A DNA stretch of 64,000 bases from Candidatus Marimicrobium litorale (GTDB lineage: Bacteria; Pseudomonadota; Gammaproteobacteria; Pseudomonadales; Halieaceae), in assembly GCF_026262645.1 (NCBI RefSeq), contig NZ_SHNO01000001.1, positions 744,001-808,000 of the forward strand. The letters are read 5' to 3'. A program made the translations under genes and the position numbers. Below the pieces are notes generated by a model that had not been told where the DNA came from, did no database searches, and saw only the letters and a list, made by a program, of their open reading frames with translations. Shown here piece by piece: positions 38,248-46,996 of this stretch (position 1 is the first letter of the stretch; each line of letters begins with the position of its first letter).

Positions 38248-41200
38248 GTGTGATCGCAGACCACCCAGAACGCTGCGCTGCCCTTGATCCTCTGCGCAGC
38301 TTCTGCGTTGCGGCCCCGGCGGGATCTGGGAAGACCGAGCTGCTGATACAGCGCTACCTTGTCCTGCTGGCTCGCGTGTCGCGGCCGGAACAGGTCGTCA
38401 CGATTACATTTACGCGCAAAGCCGCGGCGGAGATGCAGGAACGAGTAATTCAGGCTCTACAAGCAGCACGAGACGGATGTCCGGTCGACGGTGAGCACGA
38501 GAAGGTAACCCGGAAGCTCGCCCGTGCCGTGCTGTCAGTCGATGATCGCTTGGGATGGCAACTACTGCGTGACCACTCGCGTTTCACGATCAAGACCATC
38601 GATAGTTTTTGCGCCTCATTGAGTCGGCAACTGCCCCTATTGAGTGGACTTGGGGGCCGGGCGGGTGGGCAGGATGATGTGAGTGAATATTACGAAGAAG
38701 CGGTGCGGGAGCTGTTCCGCCATCTCGATGACGATGGCCCCGGAGCTGATTGTCTTAAAGCGGTATTGCGTTGCTTCGACAACAACTGGGAGCGCTTGGC
38801 CCAGCTATTAACCGCAATGCTGGCACGTCGCAGTCAGTGGCGCGGTTATATTGACGTCAACCGTGACCCACTGGCGACTGAGAAATACCTGGTCAGTGCG
38901 GTAGACGCCCTGGTCGCTGCAGAGCTCACTGCCTTAAATAGCCTGTTAAACACACATCGTGATGAGCTGCTGGCGCTGCTCCAGTATGCAGCGGAAAACC
39001 GATCGGAAGATCTTCCTGTCGACTTTCCCGGGAGCTCCGCAGCAGACATCGGGTCCTGGAGAAAGCTGCGAGAACTGTTTCTTACGGCTTCGGGTAGCTG
39101 GCGCGCCAGGGTCGATAAGAGACAGGGCTTTCCCGCAGGTGACGCGACGGCAACGCAGTGGAAGGCGCGTTGGTCGACTCAGCGGGAGTCATTGGAAGCG
39201 GTGGAGGGATTGGAAGAAATGCTAGCGCTGCTGGCTATACTGCCCGTAATGACTACTGGGAGTGAGAGCTGGCAGTTGGTGCTGCATCTGTCACGACTTT
39301 TGCCTCTGTTGGCTGCTGAATTACTACTGGTTTTTGGACGTCATGGGGTGGTGGACCATACCCAGGTAGCCCAATCAGCCCTGCTCGCCCTCGGCGAAGA
39401 TGATGAGGTTACCAACCTCGCTCTGCGACTGGACTACCATATCGAACACATTTTGGTAGATGAATTTCAGGATACTGCTGTAACGCAATACGTTCTGCTG
39501 CAAAAGCTGACTCGCGGCTGGTATGAACACAATGCGGAGAATCCTGGTGCACCTCGCACGTTGATGATAGTGGGTGATCCAATGCAGTCTATTTATGCTT
39601 TTCGAGGCGCCAACGTTGGCTTATTTCTGAACGCTCGGCAGCAAGGCTTTAACGGTATAGTCCCTGAGTATCTGCAACTGGAATGTAACTTTCGCTCTGA
39701 CGGAGGCGTTGTTCAATGGGTGAACGAGACGTTTCGCAAAGCGTTCCCGAAAAAAAATAATGCACTGATGTCGCAGGTTAAGTACAGCCCCGCCAGTGCA
39801 GTTCGTGCAACCAACTTGTCCCCGGCGGTAGATATGCGCGGATTCTGCGGCGATGGCTCACTGGACGCGGAGGTAGCACATATTTGCGACTACATTGAGC
39901 GGCACGCTTGTACCGAGCAAACGGTCGCGGTATTGGGGCGTGGGCGCAGCCACCTGCAGCCGGTGATAGATGAGTTGAAACGCAGGCGAATCAATCACTA
40001 TGCGCAGGATATGGATAGTCTTGCCGCATCATCGGTTGTATCGGATTTGATGCAATTGTGCCGTGCGCTGGCCAGTGACGCGGATCGCCTCGCCTGGCTT
40101 TCCGTTTTGCGGGCACCTTGGTGCGCGCTTTCCCTAGAGGACCTGTTGCACGTTGCCCATTTTTCAGACGATGCGCCTTACACGCCGATCTGGCAATCAC
40201 TTGTCGATGCTGAATGTCGAAAAGGCCTCAGTGATCGGGGCAGCCAGAGCCTCAATCATATCCTGCCGGCCTTAGCTTTTGCTCGGCAAAAGCAGGACAG
40301 ATTGGGTTTGAGAGTGCTCGTGGAGCAGACTTGGGAGCGAATGGGTGGGCGCGAGTGTGTCGAGCGAGCGGCAGAACTGGCAGACGTAGAACAGTTTATG
40401 CAGTTGCTGGAGCAGGCTGAGGCGGAAGGGGTGGGATTACACATACCGTGGCTGGAGCGTCGATTAGAAAAACAGTTTATGAGCGGCGGTGATGCGGCTG
40501 CGGCGGTACAGTTAATGACCTTGCACAAGGCGAAAGGCCTGGAGTTCCCCCGCGTGGTGATTCCCCAGCTGGGAAAGTCGACCCGGGGCAACGATAGGGA
40601 CCTGCTGCGCTGGGAGGAGCATGCCGATGTGGCCGGGACGCACCATTTCCTGTTGGCCGCGGATGACGGAAGCAAGCCGGGGCAGGCGAGCCTTTACAAC
40701 TACCTGGGATACCTGCAAACAAAGAAAGGGCTGCTTGAAAATACGCGTCTGATCTATGTTGGCGTCACCCGCGCCTGCCATCACGTGCTACTGACGGCGC
40801 AGCTCGCTTGGGACGATAAAGCGAATGCACCGAAAGCGCCCGTCAAAGCCAGCTTGTTGCACACAATTTGGCCAACATTCGCTGAACAAATGCAGTTACA
40901 CGTTACAGAACAGACATTACAGGACGAACATGCCTCCGAAGGGCGGTCGTTTGTGCGCCTGCTGCGGGAGGGAGAAGGCGCGGCCTTCACTCCACCGCCT
41001 CCGACTCTGTCCTTTGGCGCACAGGATGACACGGACAATCACGTTGAACGCAGCATTGGTACGGTTGTGCACCGAGCGCTGGAACTGCTATCGCATAGGC
41101 GTCCACTACCGTCCGCGCCGAACGAGGAAGATCGAAAACTTTGGCGTTATGAATTGCAAGGGCACGGCTTATTTGGGGATTCTCTTTCTCAGGCACTTAC

Positions 41201-41594
41201 TCGGGTAGATCGTTCCGTCTCCCTGACCCTGTCATCTGCCGCCGGCCGCTGGGTACTCGCAGGCAGCCACGCTCAGATTCGCAACGAGTGGGCAGTCGCT
41301 TCGGTGCAGACTGATGGCAGCATAGCCAACCTTATTATTGATCGTACGTTTGTGGATTCAACAACGGACTGCCACTGGATTATCGACTACAAGAACAGTC
41401 AGCCTCAGGATGGGGAGTCACTGGAGTTATTTTATGCACGAGAAATGAAGAAGTACGATCAACAGTTGCGAGGCTATGGCAGAGCAATAGAAGGGATGAG
41501 CGAAAAAATAGTCTATCGCGCGCTATTTTTCACGGCACTGGGTAGCTTGCAACCGTTCGATAATGCGCCTGTACCCGCGGAGATACGCGTTTGA
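38244..41594 (+). CDS. UvrD/RecB-like helicase-nuclease (AddA-like)
   Basis: An 1116-residue superfamily 1 helicase with C-terminal nuclease features. Walker A is in AAPAGSGKTELLIQRYL (about residues 25-40), motif Ia in VVTITFTRKAAAEMQ, Walker B in HILVDEFQDTAVTQY, motif III in MIVGDPMQSIYAFRGA, and motif V/VI in MTLHKAKGLEFPRV and RLIYVGVTRA. The D-x-K nuclease motif is in WIIDYKNSQ. Together with the overlapping gene upstream it probably forms a two-subunit double-strand-break resection or repair complex resembling AddAB. Start at ATG 38244 overlaps the upstream stop (ATGA). Confidence 0.87.
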   Translation: MSVIADHPERCAALDPLRSFCVAAPAGSGKTELLIQRYLVLLARVSRPEQVVTITFTRKAAAEMQERVIQALQAARDGCPVDGEHEKVTRKLARAVLSVDDRLGWQLLRDHSRFTIKTIDSFCASLSRQLPLLSGLGGRAGGQDDVSEYYEEAVRELFRHLDDDGPGADCLKAVLRCFDNNWERLAQLLTAMLARRSQWRGYIDVNRDPLATEKYLVSAVDALVAAELTALNSLLNTHRDELLALLQYAAENRSEDLPVDFPGSSAADIGSWRKLRELFLTASGSWRARVDKRQGFPAGDATATQWKARWSTQRESLEAVEGLEEMLALLAILPVMTTGSESWQLVLHLSRLLPLLAAELLLVFGRHGVVDHTQVAQSALLALGEDDEVTNLALRLDYHIEHILVDEFQDTAVTQYVLLQKLTRGWYEHNAENPGAPRTLMIVGDPMQSIYAFRGANVGLFLNARQQGFNGIVPEYLQLECNFRSDGGVVQWVNETFRKAFPKKNNALMSQVKYSPASAVRATNLSPAVDMRGFCGDGSLDAEVAHICDYIERHACTEQTVAVLGRGRSHLQPVIDELKRRRINHYAQDMDSLAASSVVSDLMQLCRALASDADRLAWLSVLRAPWCALSLEDLLHVAHFSDDAPYTPIWQSLVDAECRKGLSDRGSQSLNHILPALAFARQKQDRLGLRVLVEQTWERMGGRECVERAAELADVEQFMQLLEQAEAEGVGLHIPWLERRLEKQFMSGGDAAAAVQLMTLHKAKGLEFPRVVIPQLGKSTRGNDRDLLRWEEHADVAGTHHFLLAADDGSKPGQASLYNYLGYLQTKKGLLENTRLIYVGVTRACHHVLLTAQLAWDDKANAPKAPVKASLLHTIWPTFAEQMQLHVTEQTLQDEHASEGRSFVRLLREGEGAAFTPPPPTLSFGAQDDTDNHVERSIGTVVHRALELLSHRRPLPSAPNEEDRKLWRYELQGHGLFGDSLSQALTRVDRSVSLTLSSAAGRWVLAGSHAQIRNEWAVASVQTDGSIANLIIDRTFVDSTTDCHWIIDYKNSQPQDGESLELFYAREMKKYDQQLRGYGRAIEGMSEKIVYRALFFTALGSLQPFDNAPVPAEIRV

Positions 41595-41599
41595 CCTAG

Positions 41600-41878
41600 A
41601 TTGATCCCCGAGTCATTCGCAGCGTGCGTCCAGATATTGTTTGGTTCGGTGAGATTCCCTGCAGTATGAACGATATCAGCCGGCGCCTGATCCAGTGCAA
41701 CCTGTTTGTCTCGATAGGGCCCTCCGGCGTGGTCTATCCTGCGGCACGGCTCGTACGCAAAGCGTGACAGGGCGACGCCATCACTCTTGAGATCAATCGT
41801 GAGCCTGGTGAAGTAACCAGCGAGTTTCACCAGCAGCGCCTCGTCCTTGGCAGAGGAACTGCTGGTAGTTTGTTGTGA
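41600..41878 (+). pseudogene. Remnant of a Sir2/CobB NAD-dependent deacylase
   Basis: One reading frame between the helicase gene and the next minus-strand gene encodes RPDIVWFGEIPCSMNDISRR, then LFVSIGPSGVVYPAARLVRKA, a TGA at 41765-41767, and then ITLEINREPGEVTSEFHQQR ending in TGA at 41876-41878. This lines up with the C-terminal third of CobB-type sirtuins (compare RPxVVWFGE, IxIGTSGxVYPAA and ELNLEPSxVGxEF). The N-terminal NAD-binding region, catalytic His and zinc cysteines are gone, the Thr of IGTSG is Pro here, and a stop splits the rest. It is a decayed gene fragment. Confidence 0.75.
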
Positions 41879-41883
41879 CGCTG

Positions 41884-42519
41884 TTACTCGGGCGCTTGCG
41901 CGGTTTTCTCAAGGCTCATCGCCAGCGCTTCGGTATAGACCAGCACCACGGTTTGCCCCAGGGTAACGCCTTCCATCTTGTCCGGCTCGACATCGCCAAT
42001 CATGTGCAATTTACCTCGCGAATCCTTTACGGTGACGGTGCCAAACTCGCGATTCATGCCCTCAATTGTAACGACGGCGCGAATGATGCGTGCGCCAGCC
42101 ACACCGGGAAGGTCGGGATCATCAGATACGGTGCTTTCCTCAAGCACGAGCCAAGGTTCTGCCAGCTCCTCTTCGGTGGGTTCACGCACTTCTCCCTCCA
42201 GCGCCGCAAGGTAGGTGACCAGCAAGCGATCACCAATGGATACGTTCTCAAGATCTGTAATTTGTTCCTGCGCAGTGACGGTGAGAGTTTGCCCATTAGG
42301 ACCCTGCAGACTGACTTCCCGGGTGTCCAGATCTATAGCAGTGACGACAGCCTCTACTTGAATAGCGACTGCGCGACCGCTGGGTTGTTCATCCGTGCTG
42401 GTGGCAGGTTGTGCACTTTCATGATGTGCCGCCTGCGCCAATGTGACCAGGGTGAGAGCAAAACAACCAGCCAGAACGCCCGGCAGCATAGGGGTAAACC
42501 TGTTGATCAAGTGGTGCAT
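41884..42519 (-). CDS. Secreted hypothetical protein with two internal repeats
   Basis: A 211-residue protein, not recognised. An N-terminal signal peptide is clear (about residues 1-30, ending LVTLAQA before AHHE). The mature part holds two similar beta-rich units, about residues 55-107 (VEAVVTAIDLDTREVSLQ to IGDRLLVTYLAAL) and 147-199 (RAVVTIEGMNREFGTVTVK to LGQTVVLVYTEAL), joined by an acidic linker. I start at ATG 42519, preceded by AAAGGAAC; the frame extends to 42567. A plus-strand ORF over the same DNA lacks these signals. Likely periplasmic; no function can be assigned. Confidence 0.7.
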   Translation of the reverse strand: MHHLINRFTPMLPGVLAGCFALTLVTLAQAAHHESAQPATSTDEQPSGRAVAIQVEAVVTAIDLDTREVSLQGPNGQTLTVTAQEQITDLENVSIGDRLLVTYLAALEGEVREPTEEELAEPWLVLEESTVSDDPDLPGVAGARIIRAVVTIEGMNREFGTVTVKDSRGKLHMIGDVEPDKMEGVTLGQTVVLVYTEALAMSLEKTAQAPE

Positions 42520-42638
42520 GGAGTAGTTCCTTTCAGTCAGTGGCAGGCAAGAGCGCCTAATCGCCATAAGTAAACACGCTTGCGTAAGGTACGCCCTTCA
42601 GTCCCTGCGCTGCAAGCCCCGGCGGACAATCCCTGAGC

Positions 42639-43949
42639 CTAGCTGCCGCCCGGATAGAGAGTGAGCTTCTGTCCTGGCTGAAGGTAATCATCCGGGTCCA
42701 GTTCGTTCCAGGCAATGATATTCCCAACGGATACCCGAAAGCGGTTCGCGATCAGGTAGAGGGAGTCGCCGGCCCGTACCAAATAACCTTGTGCTTTTGC
42801 GTCTGATTCCGGTGGTCCAGACTGGCCCCTCCGTGGGTTGAAGCCGGTAATCGTAAGTGTTTGCCCGGCCCGTATCGTGTTTCCTTTGATACCGTTTTCA
42901 CGCCGCAGTAGCGCGACATCAGTACCGAAACTGCGCGCAATATCCCAGAGCGTATCGCCCGGCTTGACACGGTACTCGTGCCATTGGGTAATCTCGCCCC
43001 GGTTCGCTTTTTCCAGATTACTTTGAAAACGTTGGCTTGATCCGTAGGGCAGCAGAAGTTCCGTTGACCGATAGGGTGCAATCGTGCCGCGCAATTGGCC
43101 CGGATTGAGGGCGTGCAAAATCGTCACGTCAATCTCGGCCAGCTGCGCCGCGTGCGCGAGGTTCAGGGGCAGACCGGGGTCAGCGACCTCAAACGAGGGA
43201 CGATTGGGCACGGGAGGGATATTCACGCCATATTTATCGGGGTCCGCCACGATCTGAGACAATGCGATCAGCTTCGGTACATACTCATAGGCCTGTTGTC
43301 GCAAGCGTAACGACCAGTAATCCGTGGGCTGGCTGGCGGAAACGTTGACTTTTTGTGCGCGCAGAACCGTGCCCCGACCTGCGTTGTAGGCGGCCAGTGC
43401 CAGCAGCCAGTCGTCGTCAAATCGATCGTGAAGCATCTGCAGATAGTCCAGTGCACCCGCAGTCGAGTCGCGCACCGCGTGGCGCCCGTCGTACCAGTTG
43501 TTCTGCTCAATGCCCAAGTGCTCGCCTGTGCGGGGCATAATCTGCCATAACCCCGCAGCGCCTGAGTACGATGAGGCCGTTGGGTCGAGCATGCTCTCAA
43601 TGACTGGAATCAGCGCAATCTCGAGGGGCATATCGCGCTGATCGATTTCCTCAACGATGTAAAACAGGTAATAGTTAGCGCGTTCCGAGACTAAGGGCAG
43701 GTAATTTGACTGAGCCAGCAATGCCTGTCTTGCCCGCGCAACTCTCGGGTTATCTATGCTCTGCCAATGCAGTCCCGAGCGGATACGCACCCACAGATCA
43801 TCTGGCGGTTGGTCATTGACGACGGGGTGTTCATCGGCTCCATCGGACGCTGGCGTGGTGCCCGGCTCGGTTCCGACAGTAGCCGTATCCCGCGTGGCCA
43901 CAGTTTCGCATGCACTCAGGAAAGCAATTATATAAAATGCTATAGACAA
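42639..43949 (-). CDS. mltD: Membrane-bound lytic murein transglycosylase D (lipoprotein, LysM)
   Basis: A 436-residue lipoprotein. A lipobox (FLSAC) follows a short hydrophobic stretch, so it should be anchored by Cys14. The goose-lysozyme-like domain has the catalytic Glu in LIPVIESMLDPTASSYSG and then GLWQIMPRTG and LALAAYNAGRG. Two LysM domains at the C-terminus (YRVKPGDTLWDIARSFG and YLVRAGDSLYLIANRF) bind peptidoglycan. The start is unclear: the called start is a TTG at 43949, no ATG or GTG is near, and residues encoded just upstream (NKLKR) would suit a signal peptide, so a rare start codon further up is possible. It lies downstream of gloB on the same strand. Confidence 0.9.
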   Translation of the reverse strand: MSIAFYIIAFLSACETVATRDTATVGTEPGTTPASDGADEHPVVNDQPPDDLWVRIRSGLHWQSIDNPRVARARQALLAQSNYLPLVSERANYYLFYIVEEIDQRDMPLEIALIPVIESMLDPTASSYSGAAGLWQIMPRTGEHLGIEQNNWYDGRHAVRDSTAGALDYLQMLHDRFDDDWLLALAAYNAGRGTVLRAQKVNVSASQPTDYWSLRLRQQAYEYVPKLIALSQIVADPDKYGVNIPPVPNRPSFEVADPGLPLNLAHAAQLAEIDVTILHALNPGQLRGTIAPYRSTELLLPYGSSQRFQSNLEKANRGEITQWHEYRVKPGDTLWDIARSFGTDVALLRRENGIKGNTIRAGQTLTITGFNPRRGQSGPPESDAKAQGYLVRAGDSLYLIANRFRVSVGNIIAWNELDPDDYLQPGQKLTLYPGGS

Positions 43950-44008
43950 TCGCTTTAACTTATTAATAAATATAGCTAAATTCCTATAAATAATAATGCG
44001 CGATCGGA

Positions 44009-44785
44009 CTAAAACGAGTCCTTCCAGCCCCGTACCGCAGCAAATACCGCAGCAGGGTCGTCCGATCCGGGTAGCCTGCCCTGACGCTCCAGTGAGGCCC
44101 GCAGGTCGGCTTCACGGCAGCGAAGAAAAGGATTGGTTGCCAGTTCCAGTGCGATATCGGATGGTACGGTCGGCCGATGCTGCGCACGGGTTATTTCTGC
44201 TTGGGCAACCCGGGACGAAAGTGAGTGATTATCTGGCTCCACCGCACAGGCGAAAGCGAGGTTTGCGAGCGTGTACTCATGTGCACAGTAAACCTGCGTC
44301 GACGGCAATAAAGCGGCAAGAGAGTCAAGCGATTTCAGCATCATAGCCGGGTCGCCTTCAAACAGGCGCCCGCAGCCACCTGCAAAGAGGGTATCGCCAC
44401 AGAAAACTACTGGCTGCTCGCCCTGATGAGCATAGGCAATATGGTCCAGCGTGTGCCCCGGTACTGCCAGCACACTGAAGCGCGTATCCAGCACACTCAC
44501 CATGTCGCCTGCTGCCACACGGTGAGTAATGCCCGCAATTGCTGGGTTGTGAGGGCCGTACACGACGGGCTGAAAGGCTTCGCACAGCGCTGTCAGTCCC
44601 CCGACATGGTCGAAATGATGATGCGTGACAAGAATGCCCGCGAGGCTCAACGAGAGTGATTGCAATGTGTCTATAACGGGTTGCGCATCACCCGGGTCTA
44701 CCACCCATGCCTCCGGGGAGTCAGGCTTGCTGATTAGCCATATATAGTTGTCAGTAAAGGCCTTGACGGGCTGAATTTTCAACAT
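44009..44785 (-). CDS. gloB: Hydroxyacylglutathione hydrolase (glyoxalase II)
   Basis: A 258-residue metallo-beta-lactamase-fold enzyme that hydrolyses S-lactoylglutathione to lactate and glutathione in methylglyoxal removal. The metal motif is THHHFDHVGG; further ligands are in AVPGHTLDHIAY, VFCGDTLFAGGCGR and YCAHEYTLANL. Start at ATG 44785 gives MLKIQPVKAFTDNYIW as in homologues; a TTG 15 nt upstream is less likely. It is followed by mltD on the same strand and is divergent from the methyltransferase gene, the usual gammaproteobacterial layout. Confidence 0.95.
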   Translation of the reverse strand: MLKIQPVKAFTDNYIWLISKPDSPEAWVVDPGDAQPVIDTLQSLSLSLAGILVTHHHFDHVGGLTALCEAFQPVVYGPHNPAIAGITHRVAAGDMVSVLDTRFSVLAVPGHTLDHIAYAHQGEQPVVFCGDTLFAGGCGRLFEGDPAMMLKSLDSLAALLPSTQVYCAHEYTLANLAFACAVEPDNHSLSSRVAQAEITRAQHRPTVPSDIALELATNPFLRCREADLRASLERQGRLPGSDDPAAVFAAVRGWKDSF

Positions 44786-44875
44786 TTGTCTGCGTTCCAA
44801 ACTGATAAAAATACAGTAGTATTAGCGCATTGAATTGCGAGCGGCCACGGTATCCCGCCACTTAGGCGGGCGGGG

Positions 44876-45688
44876 ATGAAGCGACTAATGCAGGTGGATT
44901 GTAGCGATATTTTACAGGAACTGGAATCCTGGTACGCCCGGGATAATGGTCCTTATCTATTTCGCGCAACTCGCGCCGCGGCTCTGGAGCTGATAGACAC
45001 GGCGTTCGGGTACCATATCCTTCAGCTCGGGCTGCATGGAGAGCAGGCACTCTGCGACGGCAGCCCTATTAATCATCGCCTTTTTTGCTCACAGCGCTAC
45101 GGGCCTGGTGTGAATGTGGTAACAGACCCGGATGAATTACCCTTTGATAGCGATAGCGTAGATGTGGTCATTGCTCACCATTGCCTTGAATTCGCACGCA
45201 ATCCTCATCAGGTCTTGCGAGAAATACAGCGCGTGTTGACGCCTCAGGGGCAACTGTTGGTGATTGGCTTTAACCCCTACAGTCTATCGGGTGCTCGCAT
45301 GCAAATTCGCAGACTAATGCGAGACCCTCTGTGGACGGCACACCGCCCTGTGGGCGAGCACCGTCTCACGGATTGGTTGCACTTGCTGAATTGTGAAGTG
45401 ATACAAACCCGGCGGTTGTATGGCCTGCCGCCCATCGGCAGTGGCAGGGTGCGGCAATGGATGACCCGCGCGGATACGTGGACTGCACGGCATAAGCTTC
45501 CCATCGACGGCCTGTTCATACTGCACGCGGTCAAGCAGGTGGCTGCTGCGCACAAGCCGAGGAAAGTCTGGCGAGGAAGGCGGGCTCGCCTGATAAGCCT
45601 GGTGCCGAAACCGGTAACAACCCCCGTGACACGGAAAGTCTTTTCTGGCGTCAAACCAGCGACTGATGCAGGGAATGCCGCAGCTTGA
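44876..45688 (+). CDS. SAM-dependent methyltransferase (YafS-like, Methyltransf_11)
   Basis: A 270-residue class I methyltransferase-like protein. The core has [13 protein letters not shown] in place of a typical SAM-binding glycine-rich motif I, then [38 protein letters not shown], the usual post-I to motif IV region of type-11 methyltransferases. The gloB-divergent, rnhA-adjacent position matches YafS. Substrate unknown. A CCCGCC/GGCGGG hairpin (44853-44868) sits just before the GGGGATG start and could hinder ribosome binding. Its end overlaps rnhA by 4 bp. Confidence 0.85.
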   Translation: MKRLMQVDCSDILQELESWYARDNGPYLFRATRAAALELIDTAFGYHILQLGLHGEQALCDGSPINHRLFCSQRYGPGVNVVTDPDELPFDSDSVDVVIAHHCLEFARNPHQVLREIQRVLTPQGQLLVIGFNPYSLSGARMQIRRLMRDPLWTAHRPVGEHRLTDWLHLLNCEVIQTRRLYGLPPIGSGRVRQWMTRADTWTARHKLPIDGLFILHAVKQVAAAHKPRKVWRGRRARLISLVPKPVTTPVTRKVFSGVKPATDAGNAAA

Positions 45689-46140
45689 ACAATGTAGAGA
45701 TTTATACAGACGGCGCCTGTAGGGGCAATCCGGGGCCAGGCGGCTGGGGTGCGCTTCTGCGCTATGGTGGCGTCGAGCGGGAGTTGTGCGGTGGGGAGCC
45801 GGATACCACAAATAATCGGATGGAACTGCAGGCAGCGATTGAGGGGTTGAAAGCTCTGAAGCGACCCTGCCAGGTCGACTTAACAACGGATTCCGAGTAC
45901 GTGCGCAACGGCATCACTCGTTGGTTAGAGGGGTGGAAGAAAAAAGGCTGGAAAACCTCTGCAAGAAAGCCCGTTAAGAACGCAGACCTTTGGCTCGCAC
46001 TGGATGAAGAAAACCAGCGACATGAAGTGAGCTGGCACTGGGTAAAGGGGCACAGTGGTCACGAGGAGAATGAGCGTGCAGACCAGCTAGCCAATCGCGG
46101 CATCGATGAATTACTTCGGCAAAATACTGCCGGGACATAA
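45685..46140 (+). CDS. rnhA: Ribonuclease HI
   Basis: A 151-residue endonuclease that cuts RNA in RNA-DNA hybrids. The metal-binding carboxylates are in [40 protein letters not shown] and [14 protein letters not shown]. Start is a TTG at 45685 whose TTGA overlaps the methyltransferase stop codon; it aligns the protein with E. coli RNase HI and no nearby ATG fits. dnaQ follows, the common gammaproteobacterial pairing. Confidence 0.95.
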   Translation: MNNVEIYTDGACRGNPGPGGWGALLRYGGVERELCGGEPDTTNNRMELQAAIEGLKALKRPCQVDLTTDSEYVRNGITRWLEGWKKKGWKTSARKPVKNADLWLALDEENQRHEVSWHWVKGHSGHEENERADQLANRGIDELLRQNTAGT

Positions 46141-46183
46141 TGAATGGCACCAGCACACCGCATTTGACAGGAGTTTACGCAGC

Positions 46184-46915
46184 TTGAGACAGATTGTTCT
46201 TGATACAGAAACTACAGGACTGGAGGTGTCGCAGGGGCATCGTATCATCGAGATTGGCTGTGTCGAAATGGTCGACCGGAAACTGACCGGCAATCACTTT
46301 CATCAGTATATCAATCCGCAGCGGGACATTGATCAGGGTGCAATAGAGGTTCATGGAATCACGATGGATTTTCTCGCAGACAAGCCATTATTTGAGGCGG
46401 TAGCAGCTGGCTTTGTCGAATTTGTTCAGGGTGCCGAACTGATTATTCATAATGCGCCTTTTGATCTGGGGTTTCTGAACGCAGAATTGCGTCAACTGAC
46501 AGAGTCGCCTCGTGACATAGAAGAGTGGTGTGCGGTGATAGATACGCTTGTGATGGCAAGGGGAAAGCATCCTGGTCAGCGCAATAATCTGAACGCCCTG
46601 TGTCAACGCTACGAGGTAGATAACTCACAGAGAGATTTGCACGGTGCACTGCTCGATGCAGAGATACTTGCAGATGTCTACCTCGCAATGACCGGCGGCC
46701 AGACGGCCCTGCAGCTCACTGAGGATGACAGTGCCCCGGACGGCCAGCAGATGAAAGAGCGCATTCAACGGCTTCCTCAGGATCGCAAGCCACTGCCCGT
46801 TATCGAGGCGAGTAAAGAGGAGCGTGCGGCGCATTCCGCGCATCTCGACGCAATAGCGGGAGCAGCTGGCGGAAAGGTGATTTGGCGTCCGGAAACGCTC
46901 GAATCCGTGCAGTAG
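46184..46915 (+). CDS. dnaQ: DNA polymerase III epsilon subunit (3'-5' proofreading exonuclease)
   Basis: A 243-residue DEDDh exonuclease that proofreads for the replicative polymerase. Catalytic residues are in VLDTETTG, HNAPFDLGF and HGALLDAEILADVYLAMTGG. I choose the TTG at 46184, with AGGAG 46170-46174, because it gives MRQIVLDTETTG and exactly the E. coli length of 243; the frame is open to an ATG at 46106 inside rnhA, but that adds 26 unrelated residues. Confidence 0.95.
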   Translation: MRQIVLDTETTGLEVSQGHRIIEIGCVEMVDRKLTGNHFHQYINPQRDIDQGAIEVHGITMDFLADKPLFEAVAAGFVEFVQGAELIIHNAPFDLGFLNAELRQLTESPRDIEEWCAVIDTLVMARGKHPGQRNNLNALCQRYEVDNSQRDLHGALLDAEILADVYLAMTGGQTALQLTEDDSAPDGQQMKERIQRLPQDRKPLPVIEASKEERAAHSAHLDAIAGAAGGKVIWRPETLESVQ

Positions 46916-46996
46916 CGCGTGATCCTGCGTTTACCTTGCGACAAGGCTTTACGAGACATACTATAGCCGTCGTTTTATATCCAGTTTGGAGATTAG

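Noticed and set aside
41875-42573. Plus-strand 232-codon ORF opposite the secreted protein
   Set aside because: The minus-strand frame has a signal peptide, a ribosome binding site and internal repeats; the plus-strand translation resembles no protein and lacks these signals.
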